A stretch of DNA of 64,000 nt from assembly GCA_003255065.1 (NCBI GenBank), contig QAOA01002502.1:96127-160126 (forward strand). Direction: 5' to 3'. The DNA comes from Cercis canadensis (Eukaryota; Streptophyta; Magnoliopsida; Fabales; Fabaceae). The notes beneath the pieces are model-generated. The model was not told the DNA's origin. It worked only from the letters and a program-made list of their open reading frames with translations, and ran no database searches. A program made the position numbers and the translations under genes. Below are positions 11,640 to 24,762 of this stretch, piece by piece. How positions within the stretch are numbered: the first letter of the stretch is position 1; every line of letters begins with the position of its first letter.

Positions 11640-13356
11640 ACTTTATATTCATAACGAATTAAAAATCAAATTAAATTGAAAGATGAAGACATGTTGGCTG
11701 GAAAACATGTGAATTCCAAATATAAATAATTAATTAATAAGCTTATTATTACCTCTCTAATTTGTTTATACCAATTTATTGTAATTTGAAATGTAATTAA
11801 ACTATAAATAATTAGGTAACTATAAAGTGATTTTAGTTGTTTCACCTAATTATTCTCCAATCAGCCCTTAGATTCAAAATAAATAGTAAATGTAATTATT
11901 ACAATCAGCTCCAATTTAGGTGATGAAGGCATTAAATTTTTGAAATTAGACATAATATTGCTGCTAGAGTTTCTTATGTTCATTATCCTTTGGTGTATAA
12001 ATATATCACAAACCCATGGCTGCCTCCTCCCATTGTCCATGATGTCTCTATGACCACAAACTAGATAGGATTATAGGAGTTGCCTCCATTTTGTGACACA
12101 GATACTCAGGTATGTTATCCTCTCTTCATTCTCATAATTATTAGTAAGCTACTAATATCACATATCATGTTCTATAATATCACAACAACATACTATCACA
12201 AATCAAATATTATGTTTTGTTTCGAATTCTTATTTGTGTTAGCTTTATCAATCCTAGCACCACAACTATATAAAGATAGGAGAAGGACTATTGATTTGGT
12301 TTCAGTAGCAAATCCATAGGATCGACGGTGGACCATGTGTTACTTGAATGACCACATAATCCTTGGTTATGGTGTATCAATTTGATGTGGGTTGGACAAG
12401 TATATAAAAGAAAATAACTTAAAGTTTGGAGATGCGATTTTCTTTCAATTTGAAATTTACTGGCATCCTCTAATTTAAGATTGTACATGATGAGTTTGTT
12501 GTACCGAGTGAGACAACGGGGAAAAAAAAAAAACTTCATTTTTAAGGGGGTACCCATTTAGTTTTGTGATTGACTTTGTAATTTAATTATATACTCCTAT
12601 TATCTTTACAATAAAAGTTTACATCTATTTTATTATCCATACTCCTAAACTTAGAGTACATATACTATTTTATTCTTCATTGTCTATGCATGTAATGGTC
12701 CAAAGTCCACGAAAAAAAGTGCCTAAAATTGTATTATAAACAGAAATGACAAAGATTATATCACTAACTTACTTTAGCTTCAAATTTGTTGTTAGAAAGG
12801 ATGTTTAAAGAATGAATGACTCATAGAGTCATGCGTCATTGCCCTAAATAATTTAATAAAGGTCAAAATGACAACTAAATTTGAATATACATTCAAAAAA
12901 AATCTTAAAATAATTTCATACCAAAATTTTAAAAAGTTCACCTCTTTGAATCTGTTAAGTAGTGAACATGACCATACATAATTTTTTTTTTCAAAAAGTA
13001 ACTATCAGCGTTGTTCATATATGCGGTTCAGATTTTAAAATGTACTACATATATAGCTAAAAGTTTACCTTCATACACTTGATGTTGTGGTGCCCATACG
13101 GCGTATATAAGATCACTTTATGCTGATGTCCTAAGAGAGCAATGCTTATGTTGGAATGATATGGTAAAGTGATATTGCTAAAGAAAAAAAAAAATCCCCT
13201 TTTAGACAAAGTATTCAATTATTCAATTTTTTTGTATTTATGGAGAGGGTGTTACTAATTGACATCTAATATAAATGTGGCAAAAGAACCAAGTTAGTTA
13301 CATGCATCATGTCATTTGTCACTCGAACAAATACACCAAAATTAATTTGTACCTGC
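11640..13356 (+). repeat. Dispersed repeat-family copy with TATA-led leader and B3-like remnant
   Basis: Three blocks tie this stretch to the RPA-like locus at 19-26 kb and the inverted copy at 3.8-4.8 kb. 11,816-11,893 matches 19,290-19,355 (GATTTTAGTTGTTTC, CAATCAGCCCT). 12,166-12,255 matches the reverse complement of 3,820-3,910. 12,600-13,356 matches 24,830-25,780 (AATTTAATAAAGGTC, CACCTCTTTGAATCTGTT, ACACTTGATG.TGTGG). A TATAAATA box at 11,995-12,002 is followed by a leader and a possible splice donor (CAG|GTATGTT) near 12,110. The copy is split by the solo LTR inserted at 13,357 and resumes at 16,992. Confidence 0.65.
12290..12545 (+). pseudogene. Possible B3 DNA-binding-domain remnant
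   Basis: In shifting frames the translation shows a RRWTM-like start, then GW..YIKENNLKFGDAIFFQFE and then EFVVPSETTGKKK. The pattern W-T-M ... G-W-x2-[FY]-x2-E-N-x-L-K-x-G-D-x3-F is that of the C-terminal half of plant B3 (REM/RAV-type) domains. Stops and frame changes make it non-coding as it stands. The match is short and family assignment is tentative; chance resemblance is possible. Confidence 0.4.
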
Positions 13357-16300
13357 TGTCATAATGTACCCAAAGGTCACTATGACGCAAATGACGAACT
13401 TAAAAAAAAATATTTAGTTTTCGAAAGAAAACTTGTAGTCACCACCAATTATATTAGAAAAATGGGAAACAATTGAAAAACTCATTTTTTAATTAAATAA
13501 ATAAAAATTTGTCTGCGAACCAAAGAGAGTTCGGGAGTCAGTTTGTGTATGGGGAAGGTGTTAGGCACCCCACGACACTCATCTACAAGACGATTACCCG
13601 AAATTAATTGTAAGAATCAAAAAAATAAAATGGCCAAAAGACATATTTTATTCATCCCTAAAATAAACTACACAAATGAAAAAAAAATAAAAATGTTGGT
13701 AACAAATTTAAATGTGAAATGCATCCGACTAACGTGCCCTAAATCCTTCCACTCGTTTCTCGCATATGGCACGCTCCGGGGTGACGCTTATCCTTATCTC
13801 TTAGATAAGGTGAGCCACCTGATATGTAGATGGATCGCTCTATCCCTCCATTATAGATAAGGGGCCTATGGATACTAAGCGACACAAATATATTTTTTAT
13901 ATGCATTGCAAATGTATGATTTTAATAATTACAAGATTTTTCCTTGTACAATGGGAGGAGATTTAAATTACATTCAAATGAAAAAAAAAAAAGGTTGCAT
14001 ATTCGCTTAAGGACTCTGATCATTCTCACATCTTTTAGCTTGGAACAAGGGATCCACTTATGTACCAGATGGTCTCACCAATGTCCATAAAGAGGGAAAA
14101 GGAACTCATGCACTCATGGATGTTGTAATTAGTAAGAAGACAAATAAGAGAGATATTAACTCAAAATAGTGTAGAAATAACAAAATGAAACAGAACCCAA
14201 CACAAAACCCAGCAAGAGTTCCCAGAAAAAATCAACACCCAAACTTTAACTGTAGCATATAAGAAGACAAGTTTGCATGTGGTGAGTGACTTGAGACACT
14301 TTAGAAAATCAAGACAAGCGCTTAGTAAAGATGAAAAAGAAACAAACAACAATGGAAGCAATTAGAACAACAACAACAAAATTAAGAATAAAAGGAACCT
14401 AATCAAGAAAGAAAAAAATAGGACATATTTGAATCAACAAGAACAAAAAATTTCAAGCACAAGGAATGAGTAATTTACGAAGCAAAGGATACTAGGAATT
14501 GACAAGCCACTTGAAAATTAGCTAAATTACCAAAAAGTAACAATGATGGCTAGAACAGGGCAGCAAGCATTTTCCACCAAACTTAGCTAATTTTTTGACA
14601 AATTTCTAGCCCTCTAGGCTTAGCTAACAATGGCCCTTTGGTTCTTGCACTTGGCAACACTTTTTTCTTTTCATGGCTTGTCGGTTTTAGACCTCAACAC
14701 TTAATCTTTCAATTCTGTTTCTTTCTTGCTCATAATTTTTCTTAGTACTTCATTGAGTACTTGGCAATTTTTTTTTATCACACTTCATGAACAATTTGGT
14801 CCAGCCAACAAGATTAAATTAAACAACAATGAAGAAATTAAGCTAGCTAAAATTAAGACTATGCTAGGAAAATTGCTAGTTACCCAAAGAATACAAAATT
14901 CCAGCCACTAATCAAAGTATATTCCAAGGTATCTTAGGCAACTTCCATGAAGCTTCCCTTAGGACACAAATGGAAGATGGAATTAACTGAATTGAGGTAG
15001 TTGCTATAGGATTCAATGGGCATTAACAAATTTGTCAAGCTGAAACTCCAATGGAGTCATTCAGCCAAGGGATTTTTTTTTATTTGCATAGAAATTTAAT
15101 CCAAGCATAAAATTGGTTGGTTCTCAAGTAATCCTTGGAGGTTTTGAAGCAAACCCCCACCAAAAACTCAAGGGAAACCATCAATCCATGCTTGACCAAT
15201 TAGCAAATTAATTTTTCTAGCAAGAACACCCAAAAACCAAATTGGGAATATGAGGAAACAGCCCAGAATATTCAGGGTTACAACAAGGATTTAACACCAC
15301 ACTTAATCTATAAATACCCCTAACAATAATCAAACAATCCCTAAATGAATCAATAAGAAATTCAAGGGATTCATGGACATGAAGGAGGTGGTTTCAAGCC
15401 AAAGTTACCCAGAAAATTTCCAGCCCCTCAAACAATTCAAAATCATGCAAGAAATAATCAAATAAGAAGGATTCTAACATGCCCAAGCCAAGAAATCAAC
15501 AAAATAAGCCAAGAACATCATGAGTGAATTTTGGCCAGCAAGAGGAATAATCTAAATTCTTTCTATTCAATCATCTAAATATGAAATTTCAAGAGGGGAA
15601 ATGAAGAATATGTAGGAAACAATTGAAATCAAGCACTTACTTAACAAAAGTCCACCCAGAAATACAAATTCAACAAGATCAAAGGGTAAAAAATGAAGAA
15701 CAATTCCCAGAAATTTAATCCAAGCATAAAATTGGTTGGTTCTCAAGTAATCCTTGGAAGTTTTGAACCAAACCCACAAAAAACTCAAGGGAAACCATCA
15801 ATCCATGCTTGACCGATTTGCAAATTAATCTTCCTAGCAAGAACACACCAAAACTGAATTGGAAACATGAGGAAACAACCCAAAATATTTAGGTTTACAA
15901 CAAAAATTTAACACCACACTTAATCTATAACATACCCCTAACAATAATCAAACAATCCCTAAGTGAATCAATAAAAAAAAAATCAAGGGATTCATGGACA
16001 TGAAGGGGTGGTTTCAAGTGAAAGTTACCCAAAAAAATTTCAGCCCCTCAAACAATTCAAAATCATGCAACAAATAATCAAATAGAAAAGATTATAACAT
16101 GTCCAAGCCAAGAAATCAACAAAACAAGGAGTGAATTTTGGCCAGCAAGAGGAATAATCCAAATTCTCCCTATCCAATCATGAAATTTCAAGAGAGGAAA
16201 TGAAGAATAGGTAGGAAACAATTGAAATCAAGAACTTATTTAACAAAAATCCAACCAGAAACATGAATTCAACAAGATCAAAGGGTAAAAAATGAAGAAC

Positions 16301-16991
16301 AATTCCCAGAAATTTTTTTATTAATTTTCGGATTTAATGAAATCTAAATAACGAGAAAGCATAAATGATAGATAGCTAACCTCTTGGAGCCAAGAAACTC
16401 TGATACTAAATTCCACCTTCAATTTTTCTTTCTCCTTCCTTGTGAATGGTTTCTCCTCTCCCTTTCAAAAACGGTTTTCTCTCATTTCTCCTTCTGTTGA
16501 ATGATTTCTTCTTGTATGCGTATAGATGTTTTCTCTTTTTCCTCATTTTCTATTTTGCCCCCAATGTAACTGCCGCCCAGCCCTTTTTCTTTTTTTTTTT
16601 TTATATTTGCTTTATTTACTTATTTGCTTAGTTATTTACTTAAAAAGATGATAATTCAAAGATTAGACCAATGGGGAGAGAAGGAAATTCATTCCTTGCT
16701 CTCCTATTAGCTCCCTTAGATCCAATTATGCCAATAATTTATTTACAAAAATGTAGTTATATTTTTTTTTCTATTATTTACAAAAATTAAGAAAAATAAA
16801 ACATGAGTCAAATGAGTTTAAATAAATAAATAAAAATGGGCATAGTTGACAATGAATTGGGCTTAAAGTTTCTTTAATCACAAAAGCCCAAACAATAAAA
16901 AAAAACATTAATTAGGAATTAAGAATTTACCTCCCTTTTTTTTTTACATTTTTAAACCATGAAAAGACCCGAACAAAATACGATGTCTACA
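13357..16991. mobile_element. 3.6-kb solo LTR, Ty3/gypsy-like
   Basis: Begins TGTCATAATGTACCC and ends ATACGATGTCTACA. It interrupts the repeat unit that elsewhere reads TTTGTA.CTGCTGCCACCAATT, and is flanked by 5-bp target repeats CCTGC (13,352-13,356) and CCTAC (16,992-16,996), one mismatch. No gag or pol homology is present, so it reads as a very long solo LTR. A conserved block near 13,500-13,870 (GGGGAAGGTGTTAGGCACCCC, GACGATTACCCGAAATTAATT, AGATGGATCGCTCTATC) recurs at 29.4-29.8 kb and, inverted, at 38.56-38.85 kb. Long LTRs with such a block occur in Tat/Ogre-like gypsy elements; this placement is an inference. Confidence 0.7.
15090..16308. repeat. Tandem duplication of a ~0.61-kb unit inside the solo LTR
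   Basis: Unit 1 (15,090-15,708) and unit 2 (15,709 to about 16,308) start with AGAAATTTAATCCAAGCATAA and share the same landmarks in order (CAATCCATGCTTGACC, AATCAAACAATCCCTAA, GGATTCATGGACATGAAGG, TTTTGGCCAGCAAGAGG, AGAACAATTCCCAGAAA). They differ by many small changes and indels, so the duplication is old and may be a feature of the LTR family. Confidence 0.85.
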
Positions 16992-19290
16992 CCTACTGCC
17001 ACCAATTATTTTGTATGTAGCAACTTAATCCAACCACTTACATGTAAGATCATCCCTTTTTCAATATTTTATATGCATGTAAGGATACATTCTTTTCGAT
17101 GATAAAATGACATTTTCCTTTTGTTATCCATACTCCTAATCTTTTTACCACATATAATATTTTATTCATCCATACTCTTAAGAATATAGGTAAAGTGATC
17201 TTGCTATAGAGAGAAAAAGTATTCCCTTCAGAAAAAAGTATTCAATTTTTTTTGTATTTGTAGAGTATTATTAAGTGATATCTAATAGAAACGTAACAAA
17301 AGAACCAAATCAGTTACATGCATTCTATCATTTGTCACTCCAACAAATACACCAAAATTATTTTGTACTTGCTGCCACCAATGACTTACCTTAAGGGAGC
17401 AATACTTATATTAGAAAGTTAAGGTAAAGTGATCTTGCTATAGAAATAAAAAGTATCCCCTTTCAGCAAAAGTATGGAATTATTCAATTTTTTGTATTTT
17501 TTTTTTTTGGGAGAATGTTACAAAGTGACATCTCATAGAAATGTCGCAAAAGAACCAAGTCAATTACATGTATTTCGTCATTTGTCACTCCAACAAATAC
17601 ACCACAATTTGTTTGTGAATGCTACCAATAGTTAATACTTGCAATGATGGGTCCTGTATTAGAGAAATTCCATAACTCACACTTCATCCTCTTTTTTTTG
17701 TGTTGCATGCGTACATGTCTATATTTTATTTCTTCTCTTAATTGCATTTATTATCAACACTTTAAAGAAAAGTATATTCTCACATGTACGAATAGTGAAA
17801 TTATGTTAATGTTGCTTTTGGTGAATGACAATTTTAGGACAAATATTTCTCGTTACTTAGGGACTAAACATTGATTTAGTGAGTCAAAAAAGTAGAAAAG
17901 AAAGTAAGGACATATATGACATACTGCTTTTGAAGGCAATATTCACAGAGCAATGGTAGAATAGGTCAGAGATGGGCTAGAGGAGTGACCCTAAACCAAG
18001 CTTTTGAGTAACCATTTTTTAAAAACTAAAAACTATTGACCATGTTTCCAAACATTTTTTCCTTTTTCTTCATTTTTTGTTTTAAAGACTAAATTAGTTC
18101 TGAAAACAAGTAAACAAACATGATGTGAAGTGTCTTAATGCATAACTTTTTAAATTGAAGAAAAATGCCCTAATGATAAAATGTTAGTTGAGGAGCACCT
18201 TAGGGTACATTAGTACATAACCGAATAGAATTAACACAATCCATTTGTTGGTTATAGGGATATGAGAGACATGTCACTCAAGCTCTAACTCTTATGCACT
18301 TGAGTCTGTAATTCAGAGAATCAATAGGTGTAAAGCTTCCATTGCCAAGGTGAGTAGACCTGCTGGCACTCCAACAAATACACCAAAACTATTTTGTAGC
18401 TGCTACCACAATTTTTTTTTGCATGTAGCAACTTAATCCAGTGGCTTACACATAAGACCATCTATGTATTCACTATTCTATGTGCATGTAAATATATATA
18501 TTTTGGGATGATAAAATGTTATTATCTTTTATTATCCATACTCCTAACCTTTTAGCACATATAACATTTTATTCATCATTGTCTATGTGTGTAATGGTCT
18601 CAAATCTACNNNNNNNNNNNAAAAAAAAAAAAGTGGCAGGTAGTGTATAAAATGGATCACATAAGGCATATGGTTCAGATTTTAAAATGGACTACAGTCA
18701 GCTAGGTAGTGTGTGTGTGTTGTATATATATATATAGTTATTTTTTTTTTCTAAAAATACTTTACCAAAAGTTTACCTTTAGGTGTAGTTAAAAATAAAA
18801 ATGGAACACATCATATCTGTGATTGGTAGATATATTGTTTGGCAATCAATTAATTTTATGGAGATTTGAATGAATGATAAACTCTATCCCAAGGATATTT
18901 GTATAAATTATAATAATTCCTAGAAATTAGCTATTTACCTTTCTAACGTCAATCATTCCAAGAAATAGATTGCTCGAATCTCTCCTTAAATCATACGAAG
19001 GCTTGGTAAGTTTTTTAAGAGACTTGATTTTTTACAATAATCATACTAATATGGCCTACATAATTTTTTGCAAGAAAAGCTCATAAGAAATTAAATTATG
19101 ATTTTAAGGAGATATTCTAGTAGTCTAAAACGATTTACACTCATATGGTCTCCAAGATTTACACTCATATAACCAATCACCTAAACTAAAGGAAAGAACT
19201 GAAATGAAATCATTACTAATTAGTTTTATTATAATTGATTAATTTTACTTGTGCATAATTACATGTTTCAAAAATTGTAGCTAATCATCA
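16992..19290. repeat. Cluster of degenerate copies of the 12.6-13.4 kb repeat
   Basis: Continuation of the unit cut by the solo LTR, followed by further partial copies. One module (ATCCA..GGCTTACA.ATAAGA, then TATTATCCATACTCCTAA) occurs at about 17,020-17,180 and 18,425-18,610. Another (TTAAGGTAAAGTGATCTTGCTATAG to CTCCAACAAATACACCA) occurs at about 17,175-17,375, 17,420-17,620 and in part at 18,368. Simple GT/TA repeats lie at 18,705-18,737. No coding homology is seen. An 11-base N run (18,610-18,620) marks a gap. Confidence 0.6.
18610..18620. other. Assembly gap (N run)
   Basis: Eleven N followed by a run of A, inside the degenerate repeat cluster. Confidence 0.95.
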
Positions 19291-20478
19291 TAATTATAGA
19301 TTTTAGTTGTTTCTCCTAATTATTTTTCAATCAGCCCTCAAATTCAAAATAAATAGTAAATAACATATTAGGGGGACTTGCTAATTTGAGTGATTATAAC
19401 TATTCACTTAAATCATAAAATGTTACAAAACGCAACAAAAAGATTGGCCCATCTTGGAAATAACATATTAGCGTTCCTATCTGCTATGCTTTATTTTTAC
19501 TGTATAAATAGATGCCCCAATCCTCCTCTTGTGCATGTACCAGAATTCTCTTCCTTTCAGCATTGCATTCTTGCTTCGTTGTTATTTTAGATTGGGGCCA
19601 TTAATGTTTCTTCAACTCAAAAGGTAATTCCCTTTATTATTTCATAATTCTCTCTCTTAAGGTATGCTTTTATTCGGTTAAGTAAATATTATACTTATTT
19701 ATATTATTCTTTTGGTTTTGATGTAGTTTGGGAATGTCTNATGTTACAAAAAGCAACAAAAAGATTGGCCCATCTTGGAAATAACATATTAGCGTTCCTA
19801 TCTGCTATGCTTTATTTTTAGTGTATAAATAGATGCCCCAATCCTCCTCTTGTGCGTGTACCAGAATTTTCTTCCTTTCAGCATTGCATTCTTGCTTCGT
19901 TGTTATTTTAGATTGGGGCCATTAATGTTTCTTCAACTCAAAAGGTAATTCCCTTTATTATTTCATAATTCTCTCTCTTAAGGTATGCTTTTATTCGGTT
20001 AAGTAAATATTATACTTATTTATATTATTCTTTTGGTTTTGATGTAGTTTGGGAATGTCTCGGTTTTCTTCTTAATATTGATAAAACCTTGATGTTGTTA
20101 ACTCTTTTTTCTACTAAAGCTTGAGCAAAAAAATTGGTGACCTCCCATTTTATGCTTTTTTTTTCTCATCAAGGTGGTGCACTGTAAGGTCATTATAATT
20201 CCTCTTCAGTTCAAATTGAATTTGTTTGTGCCGAAATCAGTTTTACCCATATAATTCTTTAGAAATTTTCTTTCTTTTAATTGTGCTTATTTGTTCTTTA
20301 AGTTTCAAAAAGTCTATTTGTTGGAGGTTTGTTCATCTTTTGGCTTCTTCAATAGTAATCTAAAGACATCTCTCACTTGAGGTATGTTTTTATTCTATTG
20401 AGCAAATATTATACATGTTTATATAATTCTTTTGGCTTTGATGTAGTTTGGGAATGACCCGGTTTTCTTTCTAATATT
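19290..20478 (+). promoter_or_regulatory. Promoter and leader module upstream of the RPA-like gene
   Basis: A TATAAATA box at 19,503-19,510 is followed by a C/T-rich leader (TCTCTTCCTTTCAGC) and a likely splice donor (AACTCAAAAG|GTAATT) at about 19,620. A second landmark unit (GATGTAGTTTGGGAATG) lies at 20,041 and 20,441. The module has a near-complete inverted counterpart at 3.8-4.8 kb. It stops at a retroelement insertion near 20,478, and its continuation (AAAGCTTGATG...) resumes at about 22,241, directly before the RPA-like exons, so leader and gene were once contiguous. That this acts as a promoter is inferred from layout only. Confidence 0.55.
19420..20060 (+). repeat. 320-bp direct duplication across a single N
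   Basis: Copy 1 (19,420-19,739) and copy 2 (19,741-20,060) are the same length and differ at only about four positions, separated by one N at 19,740. Both include the TATA box and leader. Because the N sits exactly at the junction, an assembly join of overlapping contig ends or haplotypes is at least as likely as a true tandem duplication. Confidence 0.9.
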
Positions 20479-22236
20479 TGATGAGAATCAAGGCAGGACC
20501 AACAAGGCTTCAAATGATCCATTGCACATACACGAAGGCCCAATCACAAGAGCTCGAGCAAAGAAGATGCAAACTACTTTGAGTTGACTCATTGAGAAGA
20601 TTTGTGCTCAAATTACAAGTCAAGGAGCAATACATGAAGAATTGGGCCTAGACGGAACCCGAGGGATCGTGTGCTTTATCCAAGCAGATGAAAAAGCATA
20701 CGTGCTTAAGAAGGGCAAAATGTCAACGCCTTAGCACCGCACCAAAGCACCTAGGCACCCAGAGAGCTAGCGCCGCAACGCCTGGACATTTTCTCCATAT
20801 GCTTGTTTTTTGTTTTGGGTCCGAGTTGGGCTCCGTATGTTGGCCATTTTGGGCCTATTTTGATGTAATCCAAGGTAGCAACATCAAGGACACCAAGGAG
20901 GCTGAGGCTAGGGTTGAAGTTGAAGGTCCTTTGACAAGGGTACAGACCAAGAAATTACAAATCAATGTGGAATTGTTAATGCAACAAGCTTGCAAGGAGT
21001 GGAACACCCATGACTTGGAGGGTAGGAGTGAAGATCAAGCTAAATGGATTGCTTGCATTCTAGCTACATCAAGTGAAGAGTGAAGACTTTAGCTCATAGT
21101 TATTTGGTCAATAGTCTTTGTAATTTTTTATTATTGTTGGGCCAAATAATTGTGTACTTAGGGTCTTTATTTTGGTTAGTGTTATTTGTAATAATGGCCA
21201 TATTGAACTTCTACTTTAGGGCCGATTCTGACTAAAGCCATTTAGGGCTTGTTTAGTTGGGTTTAGTGCTTGTCTAGTTGGGATTTAGGGTCTTGGGTCA
21301 AGTTTGAGTTTGGATACCCACCCAACTCACTAAAATCGACCCATAAACTTCTTAAAGAGCTGAATGCCTTTGTCTTCAGCATTATTGAGAATTTATCAAA
21401 AAACTTTGAGTGGTTTCTTTCCTTTTCTTTCTATGGAGAGTTGTGAACTAGCTAGGGTAACACTAGCTTAGGGAACTTGAATCTTATCACTCCCAACCCT
21501 TTCTCTCCTGTAGAGTGTGGCGATTCTTTCTTTCTCCATTATTGTTCTCGTTGGTTCTTGGATGCATTGTGCTTAGGAGGTTTAGCTAATTAAGCTGAGT
21601 TGCCCATTCCTTGATTCAAGGGTCTTCACTTTATTCCATTCACCTTTGTTTTTGTTTGATTTCTTGCCAATCATTTTAGGATCCTAGGCTTACATGGTGT
21701 TATGTTGATGGATTGACCTACATCCATAGGGAAATCGCATCATATTTTAATGTATTTCAACTTATGTTTATTTTTCCTTTAGTTATTAGACTATTCTAGG
21801 TTTTTGGGTCTTTTTACTTGGCTTAGGCCTTTTTATTAAATTAGGTTTCCAAATTAAATTAGGGTTTCCTAAGATTAGGTGTTAGGTTATATGATTTGTT
21901 ATTACTTTAAAAAGGAGGCAACCCCCTTGTGGCAGTCAAGTTTTTGATTATTACGAATGAAAGTATTTTCCTTCTTGGTTCTCATGAGAGCTTTTGAACT
22001 TATCAATAATTTGTGATTCTTGTGGCATTCTTCAAGTCTTATTACTCACCCCTTTCCCCATCTTGAGTGTGGCACATATATCCATCTCTATACCTTCAGT
22101 TTTCACTTCATTAAGTGTTGGAACAAGGTTCTTTGTTTGTTTTTCTGTGTTTTGAAATTGATTAGACTTTCTTGGGCAATTGGATTTACCCTAATTGTAT
22201 TGGGTCTCAAGGCAAGTCCGAGAGGTTCACAACATT
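20479..22236 (+). mobile_element. Ty3/gypsy-derived insertion (pol C-terminal scraps plus LTR-like DNA)
   Basis: Interrupts the leader module: the left side stops at CTAATATT and the right side resumes at CACAAAAGCTTGATG. Inside are two copies of the motif G-P-[IL]-T-R-x3-K-K-[LM] (near 20,550 and 20,920), typical of the C-terminal tail of plant gypsy polyproteins, followed by LTR-like DNA rich in landmarks known from plant LTRs (TTTGATTTCTTGCCAATCAT, GGATCCTAGGCTTACA, AAAGGAGGCAACCCCCTTGTGG). Borders look like TGATGAG...CACAACA, with only a weak target-site match. It is broken and partial; the number of breaks cannot be estimated. Confidence 0.55.
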
Positions 22237-22516
22237 CTTCACAAAAGCTTGATGCTTTTAATTCTTTTTTTTGCTAAAGCTTGAGGAAATAAATCGATAG
22301 CCTCCCATGTGATGTTGTTAATGCCTTATTTTTATGTTACAGTAATTACTAATTACATTATTTTGGATAAAATTTCTCTATGATTGATTGAACATTGTAT
22401 ATATTATATGCACACTAAAACAAACGAAACACAAAAGAACTATTAAAAGTTTGGAGGGTGTTGTTTCAGTAGATATCCACAGGGAGACTTTGCATTTGGT
22501 CCCCATATTCAATGAA

Positions 22517-24762
22517 ATGGCTCTAAGACTTATCAATGTTGTTGATATCACAAAGGTCGAAACCACATGGAAGACCAAGGTTAGAGTTGTCCGCCTTTGA
22601 AAATTGTCATTGTTCAATCGAAATGAATTGGAGCGAGAAATAGAGATATTGCTTGTGGATGAAAATGTAATATTTAACTTTATGTTCATTGTTGTACTAC
22701 TTTCAAAGATGAATGAGTATATAATATTATCCTTTTTACATTTAGGGTAGACGGATCAGTTCATACATAAAAGACATGTTGGTGTATAAGTTTAATAAGA
22801 CAATAGTTGAAGGGAATGTCTACACTATGAGCAACTTGACGGTTGATGACAATGATGGAGACTACCAGGTCTCACGCCATTCCTTCAAACTAAAATTTAA
22901 GTTTGACACCTGTATGATGGAATCTCAAGGGTCGAATATCACTCGCTATGAGCTCGATTTCATGCCCTTTGATGAGATATATGCACAGGGGGCGGGCGAT
23001 CAAGATTACCGATATTGGTTTGACATAATTGGATTACTAACTGTAGTTGGAGATATCGTTGAGACCATGAAGTTTGGAAAACCAATTAGATATCTTAAAA
23101 TAACTTTCGAAGATGAAAGGTAAAGATTTTGACTATTTTGCTTTCTATTAAATGGAAATTATACTTATTATGTGGATTAAGGTGTATATAGCAAGTGAAG
23201 TATGAATGTTACTTTTTTTGGAAATTATGCTGATGAGATGGTGTCCTTTGTCAACAAACAAGAAGGTGGCATTATGATTGTTGTTCTCCGTTTTGCAAAA
23301 ATCAAAAAGTACTTAAGTGAGTATTTATTACTACACTTTTTTTTTTTTTTTTTTTACTTTTATTTCTTCTAATCCATATGATTAACCATATTGCACCAAA
23401 TATTACAAGACATGGTCAGTATGATAAATAGATTTCATGTTGCCAAGCTCAAGATAAATGAAGATATGCCTAAAATCAACTCCTTTAGGACAAGGAAAGC
23501 ATTCTAAATAAAATGTGTTACAGACATTTTAGATACTCTTTACTAATGTATTGATGATGAGATCATCTGTTCTGAATACTTAGGGTTGTTGACAGTGGTA
23601 AATCAATGTCACAACCAATAAGCCAGATCTCTAGTAGGCATCGTATTCTTTTCAAGATGACTTTTTGCAACAGACTAATAGACTCAAAATTGATGAGTTG
23701 ATTGATTGTATTCATGTTCATTGTTCTCTTAAATGAAAAAAAAAATTATTTTATCATGTTTTGGTGTTTGGTATTGATTTTGTATTTCTTTATTTCATGT
23801 GAGTTTTTTTTTTATTAGCGGGACAATGGTTGATATTGAGAGTACCATGGATAATTGGTGCTTTGACAAGTGCAAAGATCATGGGGTTGGTGTTCGATTA
23901 GATGAGGGTGGTAGATACTATTGTCAAGAACATCCGGGTCACACAAAAAATGTGATATGAAGGTACTATAATTTCTAAAAAAAATAACTATTTGTCTTAT
24001 GTTATTTTATTTTTATGGTGATAGCTAGGTAATTAACTTTATCTATAGTTATCATGTCCAAATTTAAGTTATGCATGATAGCGGCATGACGAGTTTTGTT
24101 TTATGGAATTGGGATGTGGAGAAAGTGTTAGGACTTGGTGCCCAGTAGAAGCATGAACGGGCCATGAAGGTAACAAAACTTCAATTTGACATTGGTTAAG
24201 TGTTGGTAGCTTTGCTAGCTTTTTAGTCATAAACTTAGATATTTCATGAAATTGTTTATTCATAGCATGCCAATGATCAAAATACTTAAGAGTTTTATCA
24301 TGTGGAACTTAATACATTCTTAGGGATGAAGTGCTTATTCAAGATCCAGACCAAACTGGGAAACATCACAAAACAATATGTTCATTTCACCTTTTGAAAA
24401 CTATGTGATGATCCCAAGGTGATACAACTATTTGTTGGCGAAATTACTGAATAGAAGGTACATTTTAAATATCAAATATTTTTTTTTATTTTAACATTTT
24501 TGAGTTATATTAATTTCTTTTGTTAAATATTTAAGGTGACGAGACCAATACATCATCCCTTGACTTGTGGGATGTTGATAAAGCTATCAACAAGGAGGAT
24601 GATATGAGTCAAGATACAACATCTCAATTTGGGGATAATGATGTTGCAACTCTAATGAAGAAGAGTGTAAATGAAGTCCATAGTTTTGAGGATTATGATC
24701 TTATCATTGGCCAGCTATCAACAAACAAGAGGAAGAAGCAGGTTAAGAAGGAAAATATATGA
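22517..24762 (+). pseudogene. RPA70-like (replication protein A large subunit) multi-exon gene, decayed
   Basis: Reads in the order of plant RPA1/RPA70 and Helitron-associated RPA proteins. A first segment starts at the ATG at 22,517 (LINVVDITK...WKTKVRVVRL), then KLSLFNRNELEREIEILLVDE. The best exon is 22,746-23,119, with AG and GT borders: an OB-fold (DBD-A-like) with EGNVYTMSNLTV, GSNITRYELDFMPFDEIY and WFDIIGLLTVVGDI. Then come an OB segment FGNYADEMVSFV...IMIVVLRFAKIKKY (23,210-23,315), a zinc-site segment GTMVDIESTMDNWC...C...YCQEH (about 23,820-23,957), DSGMTSFVLWNWDVEKVLGLGA (near 24,075-24,145), and a C-terminal tail to a TGA at 24,760-24,762. A TAG at 24,146-24,148 and other interruptions suggest it is dead unless spliced unusually. 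Host paralogue or Helitron-borne gene: no helicase or Helitron end was seen, so this is open. Confidence 0.75.
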
